34,589 nt of DNA from an uncultured Bacteroidales bacterium (GCA_937892095.1 CALAVC010000017.1:1-34589); one strand, 5' to 3'. Counted from the stretch's first letter, positions 24,129-32,770 are shown. The notes: generated from the sequence alone by a model not told the origin. Program-made: numbers and translations.

Positions 24129-26996
24129 TTACTCAAACCAAAGGGTTAGGCTACCTTTGTATTCTCCGGTTGACCATACGGGCAAGGCGCTTGGTCCGTT
24201 GAGGTCGGTGGTGTTGACCTTATTGCGAACGGCAGGGATGACTTGCATTATGGAGAGACCTGTTTGTGGGAGTGTGTAGAGCAGTTCGTCGCGTCCATCG
24301 CGTGGGCGAAAGACTCCAACATAGTCGTTGACGGTGGAACCGGGCTCTATGCAAATAGTTGATTTAGAGGTTTTTAATTGCATCCATTGGACGGCTGCGA
24401 AGTAGCCTTTGAACTCGGGATAGGTGAATGATTCACCGGGTACGGGGTCGTTGTAGTCGGTTTGCCAAATGCCTGTTTGCGGTCCGTGGAGGCGGTTTTT
24501 CCAGACGCGATAGGGTCCCATGCCGAGCCATTCTTTGCTGATGACAGAGGCTTCGTCGAGATCGAAAGAGATGCCCATAAGGTCGACAACGCCATTGAAA
24601 TTGTAGACATATTCGATGCGTGCGACGCCTGTGGAGCCGATGTGCCAGCAGACACGCGATAGCGAACCGAGGGCATAGTGAACTGTCAGGACAATTGTGT
24701 CGTTTCCTTCGTTGACAGATAGCGAGCTAAGGGTGCCGAGGTCGGGGTAGGGGACGTAGGTTGTTTTCTTTTTTTCGGCTTGTGGGTCGTCGTGGTTGTA
24801 GAATTGATCCATAGAGCGGTCGGCACGTTTATAGGCGAAGAATTGTGGACCGTTGGTGAGGGTTTGTTGTTTGCCATCGACTTCGACTGACGTAAGGCGA
24901 CCATTTGTCTTGCTGAAAGTATATGTGGTTTTGGCAGCAGAGATAATAATATTTTCGGACGTTTCGGTTTTGGAGATAAGCCCAGCGCGTTTGTTAGCAG
25001 AGACTATGCTACGACTACGTTTTTGAGTCCAAGTGCGCGAATATATTTCTTGCTTATTACTGTCGAAAGCAGTGAGAGTGAGGGCATCGGCATCTTTGTC
25101 GAGAGGGACTGAAAGCGTGCCAGAGGAGTGAGGCGCTATGCCGTTGGCACTTATGTTGCCACTTTTACGGACTGTGGTTTTACGCCCATCGTAGGAAACA
25201 TATTGATATTGGAAAGTTACGTTATCGAGAGAAAGGAAATCGTAGCGATTCTCGACGTTGAGAGTACCATCGAAATCGGCGGATAGAGTTTCGAGAGTAC
25301 AGAGCTCACCATTGTGGAAATTATGGTCGGGAGTAAAGATTTGAATAGGGCTCCAAACCTGACGGACAGTGTAGTAGCTACCTTCTTTTTCGTGATGAGG
25401 TCCGACAATGCCATCGGCACCATAGTTGCCGACGTTGTCGATTATGCCACCCATGTCGGTACGGACAACACCTTCGTCGACAAGAGCCCAGATGAATCCG
25501 CCTGCACAGCGAGGCCAAGAGCGCATGACCTCCCAGTAGTCGTAGAGACCTGCACCTGCGCCGCCATCGTAGAGAGCGTGGAGGAATTCGGTGGGCATCC
25601 ATATTTCGTGCTTGCGCATGTAGTCGTTACTCTCGCCGTAGCTACGATAGTGCATTGTCTCGTAGCCACCGAAGTTGCCTTGTGGGTGAAGGACAGGTCG
25701 GCGTTGGATGTCGTATTTGTGGAATTCGTCATTTAGTTCGTCGTTCCACCCCTTTTCGTTGCCATTGCTCCACCAGATTATTGAAGGGTGGTTGACGTCG
25801 CGACAAACCATCTCGCGGATGAGTTTCTGACCATTGATGGTCTCGTGATGACCATGCCAACCGCTAAGTTCGTCCATAACATAGAGTCCGAGGCTATCGC
25901 AGATGTCGTAAAATTCGGGGTCGGCAGGGTAGTGCGAAAGGCGGACGGCATTCATATTGAGACTTTTGATGAGCAAGACGTCTTCTAAGTTCTTGGCATA
26001 GCTAAGTGTTCGACCCGTCTCGGGACGGAAGCTATGTCGGTTGACACCTTTGACGAGAACTTTTTGACCATTGATATAGAGTCCGTCGCCCGGACGAGTC
26101 TCGATGGTGCGGAAACCGAATTTTTCGCGTTCGACGTGGAGTATTTTACCTGTGCGGTCTTTGAGGGTAAACTCGGCAATGTAGCGGTTGGGAGTTTCGG
26201 CAGTCCACGTGCTTATGCCATTGGCACTGAGAGCTACGGATACTTGAGTGCCACCGCGAGAGGCTGTGGTTTTCTGAGCTACTTTCTTGCCATTGATGTC
26301 GGTTATGGTCGTTTCGAGAGTGGCACCTTCGAGAGCGCGATTGATAATAACATCGGCACGGAAAGAGCCGTCGGCACGAGCGTCGATGGCCGTACGCTCG
26401 ATGCATAGTGCAGGCTTGCTGACGATGAAGACTGGGCGAATGATGCCACCAAAGTTCCAATAGTCGGCACGTCGTTCGGAGAGGTTGACGCCAGCGTTTT
26501 CACTTTCTTTGCTGACGGTTAGTTCGAGGAGGTTTTTCTTGTCGCCAAAGAAGACTCGGTCGGAGATGTCGTAGGTTATGCGATAGAAGGCACCTTGATG
26601 TTTTTGACCAGCTTTGCGATGGTTGATTTGCACTTCGACATCGGTCATGACAGCTTCGAAGACGAGGTCGATGTGTCGGCCAGCCCATTGCTGGGGTAAC
26701 TTGAACTCATATTTATACTTGCCTTTTTCGTCGGCGATGCCATCGGGGAAGGCTTTGCCGTAGAACTTCATGCCATATTGATAGGTGCCGAAGCCTTGTA
26801 GTTCCCAACAACTTGGGACACCTATTTTTGTCCACTTGCCACTATTGAAGCCATCGGTGCAGAAGAAGTCCCACTGCACCATGTCGTCGCAACCATGCCC
26901 ACTGAGATATTGTCGGTGTGTATTAACATCGGTCTGTGCGTGGGCTGAGCAAGCGAGCAAGAGGGCGCACGAGGAAAGTATTTTATGTATGTTCAT
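24129..26996 (-). CDS. Secreted glycoside hydrolase family 2 enzyme, beta-galactosidase-like
   Basis: A 955-residue exported enzyme with a signal peptide (residues 1-20, cleavage after AHA). It has the GH2 order: N-terminal sugar-binding jelly roll (to about 195), immunoglobulin-like domain (about 195-295), TIM barrel from about 300 (GVNRHSFRPETGRTL at 317-331), then beta-sandwich domains with a LacZ-like C-terminal part. The acid/base is E414 in WWSNGNEKGW and the likely nucleophile is E470 in MPTEFLHALYDGG. Beta-galactosidase is the most probable activity, but GH2 also holds mannosidases and glucuronidases, so the substrate is uncertain. No SusC/SusD or regulator gene is near. It lies 22 bases after proB, an odd neighbour. 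Confidence 0.88.
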   Translation of the reverse strand: MNIHKILSSCALLLACSAHAQTDVNTHRQYLSGHGCDDMVQWDFFCTDGFNSGKWTKIGVPSCWELQGFGTYQYGMKFYGKAFPDGIADEKGKYKYEFKLPQQWAGRHIDLVFEAVMTDVEVQINHRKAGQKHQGAFYRITYDISDRVFFGDKKNLLELTVSKESENAGVNLSERRADYWNFGGIIRPVFIVSKPALCIERTAIDARADGSFRADVIINRALEGATLETTITDINGKKVAQKTTASRGGTQVSVALSANGISTWTAETPNRYIAEFTLKDRTGKILHVEREKFGFRTIETRPGDGLYINGQKVLVKGVNRHSFRPETGRTLSYAKNLEDVLLIKSLNMNAVRLSHYPADPEFYDICDSLGLYVMDELSGWHGHHETINGQKLIREMVCRDVNHPSIIWWSNGNEKGWNDELNDEFHKYDIQRRPVLHPQGNFGGYETMHYRSYGESNDYMRKHEIWMPTEFLHALYDGGAGAGLYDYWEVMRSWPRCAGGFIWALVDEGVVRTDMGGIIDNVGNYGADGIVGPHHEKEGSYYTVRQVWSPIQIFTPDHNFHNGELCTLETLSADFDGTLNVENRYDFLSLDNVTFQYQYVSYDGRKTTVRKSGNISANGIAPHSSGTLSVPLDKDADALTLTAFDSNKQEIYSRTWTQKRSRSIVSANKRAGLISKTETSENIIISAAKTTYTFSKTNGRLTSVEVDGKQQTLTNGPQFFAYKRADRSMDQFYNHDDPQAEKKKTTYVPYPDLGTLSSLSVNEGNDTIVLTVHYALGSLSRVCWHIGSTGVARIEYVYNFNGVVDLMGISFDLDEASVISKEWLGMGPYRVWKNRLHGPQTGIWQTDYNDPVPGESFTYPEFKGYFAAVQWMQLKTSKSTICIEPGSTVNDYVGVFRPRDGRDELLYTLPQTGLSIMQVIPAVRNKVNTTDLNGPSALPVWSTGEYKGSLTLWFE

Positions 26997-27018
26997 TAGT
27001 TATGATATGTGTGTATGC

Positions 27019-28098
27019 TTATACTTGTGGATAGACAAAGAGATAGTCGTAGTGAACAATGGGGCGTTGCCTTTTTGCTCCGACCTGACGGAGAGCTGTG
27101 TCTTTGTCGGTGGCGACGCGTCCGACGGCGATATTCTTGCCCGATTCGTCGGCAATGATGACTATGTCGTCTTTCTTGAAGTTGCCTTCAATTTCTTTTA
27201 TGCCGACGGGCAACAAACTGGAGACTCTACTAGTATCTAAGAGAGCTGTAGCAGCACCTTCGTTGACGACGATGCGAGCCGTGGCAAAGCCATCGGAATA
27301 GGCGATCCATTTTTTGACGGCCGTGTTGCGTCCGGCAGCTTCAAAGTGTGTACGGACGAGCGAAGAGTCGTCATCGGCAATGCGCAAAATGGTGTCTGAG
27401 GCAGAGCCATTGGCAATGTAGACATCGATGCCAGCACCAGCTGTTTTTTGAGCCATGCGGCACTTGGTGACCATGCCACCGCGCCCGAAGTCGGATTTTG
27501 AGGCTTGGACATATTGTGCGACGCTTGTGCCACGGCGCACTTCGGTGATGACGTGCGCGGATGGGTCTTTGGGGTCACCGTCGAAAATGCCGTCGATATT
27601 GCTAAGGATGATGAGTTTTTGGCAGTCCATCATGGAGGCGATGAGAGCAGAGAGCTCGTCGTTGTCGGTAAACATAAGACCTGTTAGCGAGACGGCATCG
27701 TTTTCGTTGACGACAGGGAGCACACCACTATTCCAAAGGACATCGACACAATTCTTCATATTGAGATAGTGGGCACGGGTGCGAAGGTCTTGCTTGGTGA
27801 GGAGTAGCTGACCTATCTTGATGTTGTGCGCAGAGAATATTTGTTGCCAAGTGTCGATTAGCTTGACTTGTCCGATGCTGGATAGAAGTTGACGTTGTGC
27901 GACTGGGTCGAGGTGTTCGTAGTCGGAGGTCATGCCACGTCCGGCAGCCATGGCACCACTGGAGACGAGGACGACTTTGTCGCCACGGCTGTGCAAGACG
28001 GCGATTTGCCTTGCAAGGTCTTCCATGCGATCGACGTTGAGTCGACGGTCGGGACCGGTGAGGACGTTGGAACCTATTTTGATGGTTATTGTGGACAT
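27019..28098 (-). CDS. proB: Glutamate 5-kinase
   Basis: ProB phosphorylates glutamate, the first step of proline synthesis. The 359-residue protein has the kinase domain with TIKIGSNVLTG (5-15), VVLVSSGAMAAGRGM, VNENDAVS, FTDNDELSALIA, and GRGGMVTKCRMAQKTAGAG. A C-terminal PUA domain (about 270-350) follows, as in typical bacterial ProB. ATG at 28098 is chosen, 10 bases after the proC stop. An upstream TTG would overlap proC. It forms a proC-proB unit; proA is not in the window. Confidence 0.96.
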   Translation of the reverse strand: MSTITIKIGSNVLTGPDRRLNVDRMEDLARQIAVLHSRGDKVVLVSSGAMAAGRGMTSDYEHLDPVAQRQLLSSIGQVKLIDTWQQIFSAHNIKIGQLLLTKQDLRTRAHYLNMKNCVDVLWNSGVLPVVNENDAVSLTGLMFTDNDELSALIASMMDCQKLIILSNIDGIFDGDPKDPSAHVITEVRRGTSVAQYVQASKSDFGRGGMVTKCRMAQKTAGAGIDVYIANGSASDTILRIADDDSSLVRTHFEAAGRNTAVKKWIAYSDGFATARIVVNEGAATALLDTSRVSSLLPVGIKEIEGNFKKDDIVIIADESGKNIAVGRVATDKDTALRQVGAKRQRPIVHYDYLFVYPQV

Positions 28099-28108
28099 CG
28101 GAGCGGTG

Positions 28109-28918
28109 TTATTTAACAATCTTGTTGTAAGAGCCCATCATGCCACGCATAACGGCAGAGAGGAAGCCAGCATGCTCCATATCGTTGATGCCCGTGATGG
28201 TTACGCCAGCAGGTGTGCAGACTTTGTCGATTTCGGTTTCGGGATGCGAATGTTTGGCAAGGATTAGTTGGGCAGCCCCTTTGACGGTTTGCGCTACTAC
28301 TTCGGCCGACATTTGTGCAGGTAGACCCATTTCGATGCCACTAAGCATGGCAGCACGTATGTAGCGAAGAGCGTGAGCTATGCCACAAGAAGCGAGTGCT
28401 GTAAGGGCTGGCAATTGACTTTCGGAGACGACGAGGGCTACGCCGATGGTAGAAAAAATCATCTGAACGAAATCGAGTTGCTCTTTTGAGACACACGAGC
28501 CTCCGACGATGGCGGTAAAGCTTTCGCCGACTTCGGCAGCCGTGTTGGGCATGACACGCACAACAGACATATTTGCGCCTGTCCACTCTTCGAGGCTGGC
28601 TACGGAGACTCCTGTGGCGATGGAGATAATGAGAGCTTCGGGGCGCATGTCGTTGCGGACGGCTGAAATGACGTCTTTTATTTGGTATGGCTTGACGGCA
28701 AAGACGACGATGTCGGCACCTTTGACGGCGACGTTGTTGTCGGTCGACGTGCAGAACCCGTCGGCTTTCCAGCTATCGAGTGCTACGGTGTTTCGACGGG
28801 TAATGGTGATTTGAGCTGGTGAGGCTACGCCTGCTTTGACGATGCCGCGCGCAATGGCACCGCCCATGTTGCCGCCACCTATGACAGCGATTTTTTTATC
28901 TGGTGAAATGTTGGTCAT
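28109..28918 (-). CDS. proC: Pyrroline-5-carboxylate reductase
   Basis: ProC makes proline from pyrroline-5-carboxylate using NAD(P)H, the last step of the pathway begun by ProB. The 269-residue protein has the Rossmann motif IAVIGGGNMGGAIARGI (10-26) and ADIVVFAVKPYQI. VRVMPNTAAEVGESFTAI is in the middle, and the conserved C-terminal TPAGVTITGINDME near the active site is recognisable as PAGVTI. It is the first gene of the proC-proB-GH2-ribF run, with a promoter match 33 bases upstream. Confidence 0.96.
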   Translation of the reverse strand: MTNISPDKKIAVIGGGNMGGAIARGIVKAGVASPAQITITRRNTVALDSWKADGFCTSTDNNVAVKGADIVVFAVKPYQIKDVISAVRNDMRPEALIISIATGVSVASLEEWTGANMSVVRVMPNTAAEVGESFTAIVGGSCVSKEQLDFVQMIFSTIGVALVVSESQLPALTALASCGIAHALRYIRAAMLSGIEMGLPAQMSAEVVAQTVKGAAQLILAKHSHPETEIDKVCTPAGVTITGINDMEHAGFLSAVMRGMMGSYNKIVK

Positions 28919-28950
28919 ATATGTAGTAAGAACTAAATGTTTATGAGATA

Positions 28951-28958
28951 CAAAGTTA
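28951..28958 (-). promoter_or_regulatory. Putative -7 element for proC-proB
   Basis: The minus strand reads TAACTTTG, an exact TAnnTTTG match. Its predicted start gives a leader of roughly 28 bases before proC. The -33 region 19 bases upstream reads TTAG, a partial match to TTTG. Confidence 0.6.
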
Positions 28959-28984
28959 CAAACGAAAAAGATTTAGACTAAAAA

Positions 28985-29039
28985 TATGCTTTCAATCTGT
29001 AAAAATGTTTGGGATATTGGGTTATAGATTGTAAGCATA
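28985..29039. repeat. 14-bp inverted repeat with one mismatch between recA and proC
   Basis: TATGCTTTCAATCT at 28985-28998 is complementary, except at one position, to AGATTGTAAGCATA at 29026-29039, with a 27-base loop. It lies just upstream of the proC -7 element and beside the recA terminator. It could be an operator, a second terminator hairpin, or a decayed repeat. Confidence 0.5.
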
Positions 29040-29056
29040 GCTTAGACTTAACAAAG

Positions 29057-29092
29057 CACCCACCCCGACGTGAAAATTGTCGTGGGTGGGTG
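29057..29092 (-). terminator. Intrinsic terminator after recA
   Basis: CACCCACCC plus CGAC (29057-29069) pairs with GTCG plus GGGTGGGTG (29079-29092), leaving one bulged T at 29083 and a 9-base loop. The G/C-rich 13-bp stem starts 29 bases after the recA stop and is followed on the minus strand by a short T-rich stretch (GCTTTGTT). Confidence 0.7.
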
Positions 29093-29120
29093 TGTGAGTT
29101 AGTGGGTATGCAGGAGCGTG

Positions 29121-30197
29121 TTATTCTTCGGGTTCGATGCCTTCGTGGTCTTCGTCGTCGGGTTCGACGACAGAGCCTTCGGGCTCAGTGCCTTCGGAGA
29201 CGGCGGCACGCACCTTGGCTTCAATTTCTTCTTGTAGCTCGATATTGTCGCGGAGAATGCGGAGAGCTCCTTCGCGGCCTTGTGCAAGTTTGGAGCCAGC
29301 ATAGCTGAACCACGAGCCGCTCTTCTTGACGATGTCGAGACCTACGGCAAGGTCGAGCACTTCGCCGACTTTGGATATGCCTTCGCCAAAACGTATTTCG
29401 AACTCGGCTTTGCGGAATGGGGGCGAGACCTTGTTCTTGACGACCTTGGCACGCGTGAGCGAACCGACGACGTCGTCGCCATCTTTGATGGCACTGACTT
29501 TGCGGACATCGATGCGGACTGAGGCGTAGAACTTGAGGGCATTACCACCAGTGGTTGTTTCGGGGTTGCCAAACATGACACCGATTTTTTCGCGGAGCTG
29601 ATTGATGAAGATACAAGTGGTGTTGGTCTTACTGAGTGCACCAGTCATCTTGCGGAGAGCTTGGCTCATTAGTCGGGCGTGGAGACCCATTTTGCTGTCG
29701 CCCATATCGCCTTCGATTTCGGCTTTTGGAGTTAGAGCTGCGACGGAGTCGATGACGATGATGTCGATGGCAGATGAGCGGATTAGTTGTTCGGCTATTT
29801 CGAGAGCTTGCTCACCGTTGTCGGGTTGACTGATGTAGAGTGCGTTCATGTCGACACCGAGTTTTTCGGCATAGGAGCTATCGAAAGCATGTTCGGCATC
29901 GATGAAGGCAGCTATGCCACCAGCTTTTTGTGCTTGTGCGATGGCATGTATGGCAAGGGTGGTCTTACCAGAAGATTCGGGACCAAAGATTTCGATTACG
30001 CGACCACGCGGATAGCCACCTACGCCGAGAGCCATGTCGAGACCGAGCGAGCCAGAGGAGATGACGGGTATTTTTTCGACATGGCGATCGCCCATGAGCA
30101 TTATGATGCCTTTGCCGTAGGCTTTGTCGAGTTTGTCGACCGCAAGCTTGAGGGCGGCCAACTTTTTATTTCTGAGTTGTTCTGCGTCTTCTGCCAT
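29121..30197 (-). CDS. recA: Recombinase A
   Basis: RecA forms filaments on single-stranded DNA for homologous repair and triggers the SOS response. The 358-residue protein has the Walker A motif GPESSGKT (72-79), IDAEHAFD, the Walker B-like IDIIVIDSVAAL, the L1/L2 DNA-binding loop regions with GVMFGNPETTTGGNALKF, and an acidic C-terminal tail. All landmarks of a functional RecA are present. It lies 79 bases after hflX on the same strand. No LexA-box-like sequence was recognised in the short upstream gap, and no good -7 element was found there. Confidence 0.98.
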   Translation of the reverse strand: MAEDAEQLRNKKLAALKLAVDKLDKAYGKGIIMLMGDRHVEKIPVISSGSLGLDMALGVGGYPRGRVIEIFGPESSGKTTLAIHAIAQAQKAGGIAAFIDAEHAFDSSYAEKLGVDMNALYISQPDNGEQALEIAEQLIRSSAIDIIVIDSVAALTPKAEIEGDMGDSKMGLHARLMSQALRKMTGALSKTNTTCIFINQLREKIGVMFGNPETTTGGNALKFYASVRIDVRKVSAIKDGDDVVGSLTRAKVVKNKVSPPFRKAEFEIRFGEGISKVGEVLDLAVGLDIVKKSGSWFSYAGSKLAQGREGALRILRDNIELQEEIEAKVRAAVSEGTEPEGSVVEPDDEDHEGIEPEE

Positions 30198-30253
30198 GTA
30201 TGATAGTTGTTTTATTTGTTTTTCTTGGTTGACTATGCGAAGCTACGAGTGTG

Positions 30254-30274
30254 TTTTGACAATTAGCGTCAAAA
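30254..30274. repeat. Small hairpin between hflX and recA
   Basis: TTTTGAC at 30254-30260 pairs perfectly with GTCAAAA at 30268-30274 around seven bases, three bases past the hflX stop codon. The stem is A/T-rich and no T-run follows on the minus strand, so termination is doubtful. Confidence 0.35.
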
Positions 30275-30276
30275 AG

Positions 30277-31473
30277 TTAGTCAATGTTGTATAAGAAATC
30301 GTTGTAGGGGAAACGCTGAGTGTGGATTTTTTTGACTTCGGCGTAGAGCGTTTGCTTGAAAGTGTCGAAGTTTTCTTTGTGGGTAGCTGAGATGAAGATG
30401 CATGGTCGGTCTTTGGCCATCCAAGTGGCGCGAAGGTCGTCGAGCGAGAGGTTTTCGCGCGAGATGGGGGTGAGGTCGTCGGCATCTTTTGGTGTGTAGG
30501 AGAAGGCGTCTATCTTGTTGAAGACTATGAGGCATGGTTTGTCGGAGGCACCGAGGCTTTGGAGAGTTTGGTCGACGACGGCTATCTGGCTTTCGAAGGC
30601 TGGGTGAGATATGTCGACGACGTGCAGGAGCAGGTCGGCTTCGCGGACTTCGTCGAGAGTGCTTTTGAAGCTTTCGACGAGGTGAGTGGGCAACTTGCGG
30701 ATGAAGCCGACAGTGTCGGAGAGGAGGAATGGCAGATTGTCGATGACGACTTTGCGGACCGTGGTGTCGAGGGTGGCAAAGAGTTTGTTTTCGGCAAAGA
30801 CGTCGCTCTTGGCGAGTGTGTTCATGAGGGTGCTCTTGCCGACGTTGGTGTAGCCGACGAGCGCGACTCGCACGAGCTTGCCACGATTTTGGCGTTGTGT
30901 GTTCATGCGGCAGTCGATGTGTCGGAGTTCTTCTTTGAGGAGAGAGATGCGGTCGAGGACGATTCGTCGGTCGGTCTCGATTTGCTTTTCACCTGGGCCA
31001 CGCATGCCTATGCCACCTTTTTGTCGTTCGAGGTGGGTCCACATGCGAGTGAGTCGGGGGAGGAGGTATTGGTATTGAGCGAGTTCGACTTGCGTCTTGG
31101 CGTGCGAGGTGCGAGCTCGTGAGGCAAAGATGTCGAGTATGAGCGAGGTGCGGTCGAGTACGAGGATGCCAAGGGCTTGCTCGATGTTTTTTTGTTGAGA
31201 AGGCGATAGTTCGTCGTCGCAAATGGCTGTTTCGATTTCGTTTTCGTCGACGAAGGCTTTGATTTCTTGTATTTTGCCAGTGCCCATATATGTTCGGGAG
31301 TCGGGCTGAGGGAGGTTCTGACAGAAACGAGCGACAGTGATGGCGCCAGCAGTCTGGGCGAGGAAAGCAAGTTCGTCGAGATAGTCGTCGATCTGACGGG
31401 CAGAAACTTGCGGAGTGCGGACGGCGAAGAGTATGACGCGTTGGAGAGGTTTTTCTTTCGGGATGTCTATCAT
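30277..31473 (-). CDS. hflX: Ribosome-associated GTPase HflX
   Basis: HflX is a GTPase that binds the large ribosomal subunit and in E. coli splits stalled ribosomes after stress. The 398-residue protein has the N-terminal HflX domain (DSRTYMGTGKIQEIK, 58-72), the family signature GGIGMRGPGEKQIETDRR (153-170), a long helical hairpin, then the G domain. The G domain has G1 GYTNVGKST (207-215), DTVGFIRKLP (G3), and FNKIDAF (G4). The length is typical. A -7 match (TAGCTTTG) lies at 31504-31497. It is divergent from the small lipoprotein gene and marks the border to the A/T-rich accessory patch. Confidence 0.97.
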   Translation of the reverse strand: MIDIPKEKPLQRVILFAVRTPQVSARQIDDYLDELAFLAQTAGAITVARFCQNLPQPDSRTYMGTGKIQEIKAFVDENEIETAICDDELSPSQQKNIEQALGILVLDRTSLILDIFASRARTSHAKTQVELAQYQYLLPRLTRMWTHLERQKGGIGMRGPGEKQIETDRRIVLDRISLLKEELRHIDCRMNTQRQNRGKLVRVALVGYTNVGKSTLMNTLAKSDVFAENKLFATLDTTVRKVVIDNLPFLLSDTVGFIRKLPTHLVESFKSTLDEVREADLLLHVVDISHPAFESQIAVVDQTLQSLGASDKPCLIVFNKIDAFSYTPKDADDLTPISRENLSLDDLRATWMAKDRPCIFISATHKENFDTFKQTLYAEVKKIHTQRFPYNDFLYNID

Positions 31474-31496
31474 TTGGGGGAGGTTAATATGGCTTG

Positions 31497-31504
31497 CAAA
31501 GCTA
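31497..31504 (-). promoter_or_regulatory. hflX: Putative -7 element for hflX
   Basis: The minus strand reads TAGCTTTG, fitting TAnnTTTG, 23 bases before the hflX start. No TTTG was found at the -33 distance. It lies in the 74-base gap between hflX and the divergent lipoprotein gene. Confidence 0.4.
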
Positions 31505-31547
31505 AGGAAAAGATAGTTTCTATGCGGAAGAAAAAGGAAAAGAAAGT

Positions 31548-31793
31548 ATGAAAAGATATGTGATTATAGCAACCATGGTATTGACGAGTTGCTCGTATGC
31601 TCCACCACGAGAACTCAATGAGTATGTTTATGAATCTAACTTTGTAATACATTCGGATTTACAATGTCCAAGGATTCAAAATACAGAAGAAACAAATATC
31701 AAAGGAATAAAAATTGATACTCGAGTAAAAAGAATAGAGGTCAACATCATAAGCAGAAACGATTTAGACAGACTTTGCCCAATTTGTTTTTGA
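31548..31793 (+). CDS. Small putative lipoprotein with C-terminal CxxC
   Basis: An 81-residue protein that I do not recognise. It has a short lipoprotein signal peptide with lipobox LTSC (C15), so the mature protein would be about 66 residues anchored in a membrane. The body has H35, C40 (HSDLQCPRI) and a terminal C77-P-I-C80. This His/Cys layout recalls small Bacteroidetes proteins with a possible metal-binding or disulfide site. Base composition is richer in A/T than in the housekeeping genes. It is the first plus-strand gene of the accessory patch. An A-rich stretch with GGAAAAGAAAG precedes the ATG. Confidence 0.6.
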   Translation: MKRYVIIATMVLTSCSYAPPRELNEYVYESNFVIHSDLQCPRIQNTEETNIKGIKIDTRVKRIEVNIISRNDLDRLCPICF

Positions 31794-31914
31794 TGATACT
31801 CTATACAACAGGCTCAAAGGGGTGTATTTTTTTTCAGAAATATCACAAGAAGTAAGAAGTTCTATTGAAACCATCAGGCGTTATATTCGACGTAGAACGT
31901 TATATTCGACGTAG
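31768..31914 (+). other. Short open frame with helix-turn-helix-like remnant, possible decayed gene
   Basis: Between the lipoprotein and the first Uma2-like gene, one frame is open from 31768 to a TAG at 31912 without an ATG. It encodes a segment reading SEISQEVRSSIETIRRYIRR, which looks like a recognition helix of a helix-turn-helix protein. Its end runs into the 19-bp tandem repeat. It overlaps the end of the lipoprotein gene in another frame. This may be a gene remnant or chance. Confidence 0.2.
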
Positions 31915-31916
31915 AA
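31879..31916. repeat. Two perfect 19-bp tandem direct repeats
   Basis: CGTTATATTCGACGTAGAA occurs at 31879-31897 and again immediately at 31898-31916 with no mismatch and no spacer. It lies in the roughly 285-base stretch without a confident gene before the first Uma2-like gene. It could be a slippage duplication, a binding site pair or a recombination footprint. Confidence 0.9.
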
Positions 31917-32003
31917 TAATCATCTCTTACAACTGGGATAAAAAATAAAAATAGAAACCTACGAAGCAGAAATAACCAAGGCAAAAGCGGTTATGGACGG
32001 GTG

Positions 32004-32056
32004 TGCCGAGAAGAAGAAACAGATTTTGGAGAAACACCTGAAATATGGTTACTTTG
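32004..32056 (+). repeat. Segment homologous to 32620-32672, upstream of first Uma2-like gene
   Basis: This 53-base segment aligns without gaps to 32620-32672 at about 40 of 53 positions. Here it reads, in the frame of the downstream gene, as CAEKKKQILEKHLKYGYF, and an in-frame ATG at 31993 could extend that gene upstream. In the second copy the frame is broken by a stop (AERKKRILDKILK then TAG). It is probably the remnant of a gene end that was duplicated together with the nuclease-fold gene. Confidence 0.6.
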
Positions 32057-32079
32057 AAAGAAAAAGTGGAAAGGGTGCA

Positions 32080-32583
32080 ATGAAGAAGAAAATAAAAGAT
32101 TACGATTATACACACGAAGAACTCCGACAGATAGCTTTGCTCACCGACCGCGACTACATTGAAGGGTTGGGGATGGCGACTAACAACACAAATAGCCATC
32201 AGTCAATACAAGTTGATATTTTACAGAACTACCTCATCAAATTCGGCAGAAGAGACATTCTCACCGAAACTCGTTTGTCTGACGCAATCCGGATAACACC
32301 AGATGTATCGATATGGGAAAAGATAGAACGTAAGGGCAGTATAACGATAACAAAAAATCCGCTACTAATCATTGAGATAACACACAATACTCGCAACGAC
32401 CGCTATTCGGAAAAAAACATTTATGCCGTTTTCAAATATTTCCCATCGGTGCAAGAATCGTTTATTTACAACTACGAGACTAACGCATGGACACGCTATC
32501 GTCGCGTCGAAAGTTGTGTAGAAAAAGAAACTGATAAAGATTATTCTCGCGTGCTTGGTTGCTATTTGCATACACTATTATGA
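32080..32583 (+). CDS. Uma2-like protein with PD-(D/E)XK nuclease-type fold (copy 1)
   Basis: The 167-residue protein has the pattern of Uma2/DUF820 family putative endonucleases: TETRLSDAIRITPDVSIW, then NPLLIIEITHNTRNDRYSEKNIYAVFKYFPSVQESFIYNYETNAW. The PD and ExT residues correspond to the metal-binding D and E of the PD-(D/E)XK fold, and the following RYSEK supplies a lysine. The biological role of Uma2 proteins is not established. ATG at 32080 is chosen because it aligns with the start of the paralogue and has AAGGG seven bases upstream. An earlier ATG at 31993 would add a remnant sequence. The stop codon sits inside a hairpin. It is A/T-rich compared with the housekeeping genes. Confidence 0.72.
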   Translation: MKKKIKDYDYTHEELRQIALLTDRDYIEGLGMATNNTNSHQSIQVDILQNYLIKFGRRDILTETRLSDAIRITPDVSIWEKIERKGSITITKNPLLIIEITHNTRNDRYSEKNIYAVFKYFPSVQESFIYNYETNAWTRYRRVESCVEKETDKDYSRVLGCYLHTLL

Positions 32584-32601
32584 CCACTTCAAGTGGTCAT
32601 A
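32579..32601. terminator. Near-perfect palindrome at the stop codon of Uma2-like copy 1
   Basis: The 11-base arms 32579-32589 and 32591-32601 (core TGACCACTT/AAGTGGTCA) are perfectly complementary around a single central base. The stop codon TGA lies inside the left arm. With no T-run after it, this may be a weak terminator, an mRNA end stabiliser or a dyad binding site. Confidence 0.5.
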
Positions 32602-32619
32602 TTGGCAATGTCGTCATCA

Positions 32620-32672
32620 TGCCGAGCGGAAGAAGCGAATTTTGGATAAGATTTTGAAATAGGGTTATTTTG
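32620..32672 (+). pseudogene. Decayed gene-end remnant upstream of Uma2-like copy 2
   Basis: This segment is the counterpart of 32004-32056. In translation it reads AERKKRILDKILK, TAG, then GYF, where the other copy reads straight through. It lies 99 bases before the ATG of copy 2. It marks the duplicated unit as longer than the gene itself. The source gene was not identified. Confidence 0.5.
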
Positions 32673-32770
32673 CAAAACACTAAAAATCAATAGAAATGAA
32701 AGAAACGGCAAAGTCTTATCTGTTTGGGTTTTGAGTATGATATCGTAAAAGAATTGATGGAATAGCAATT

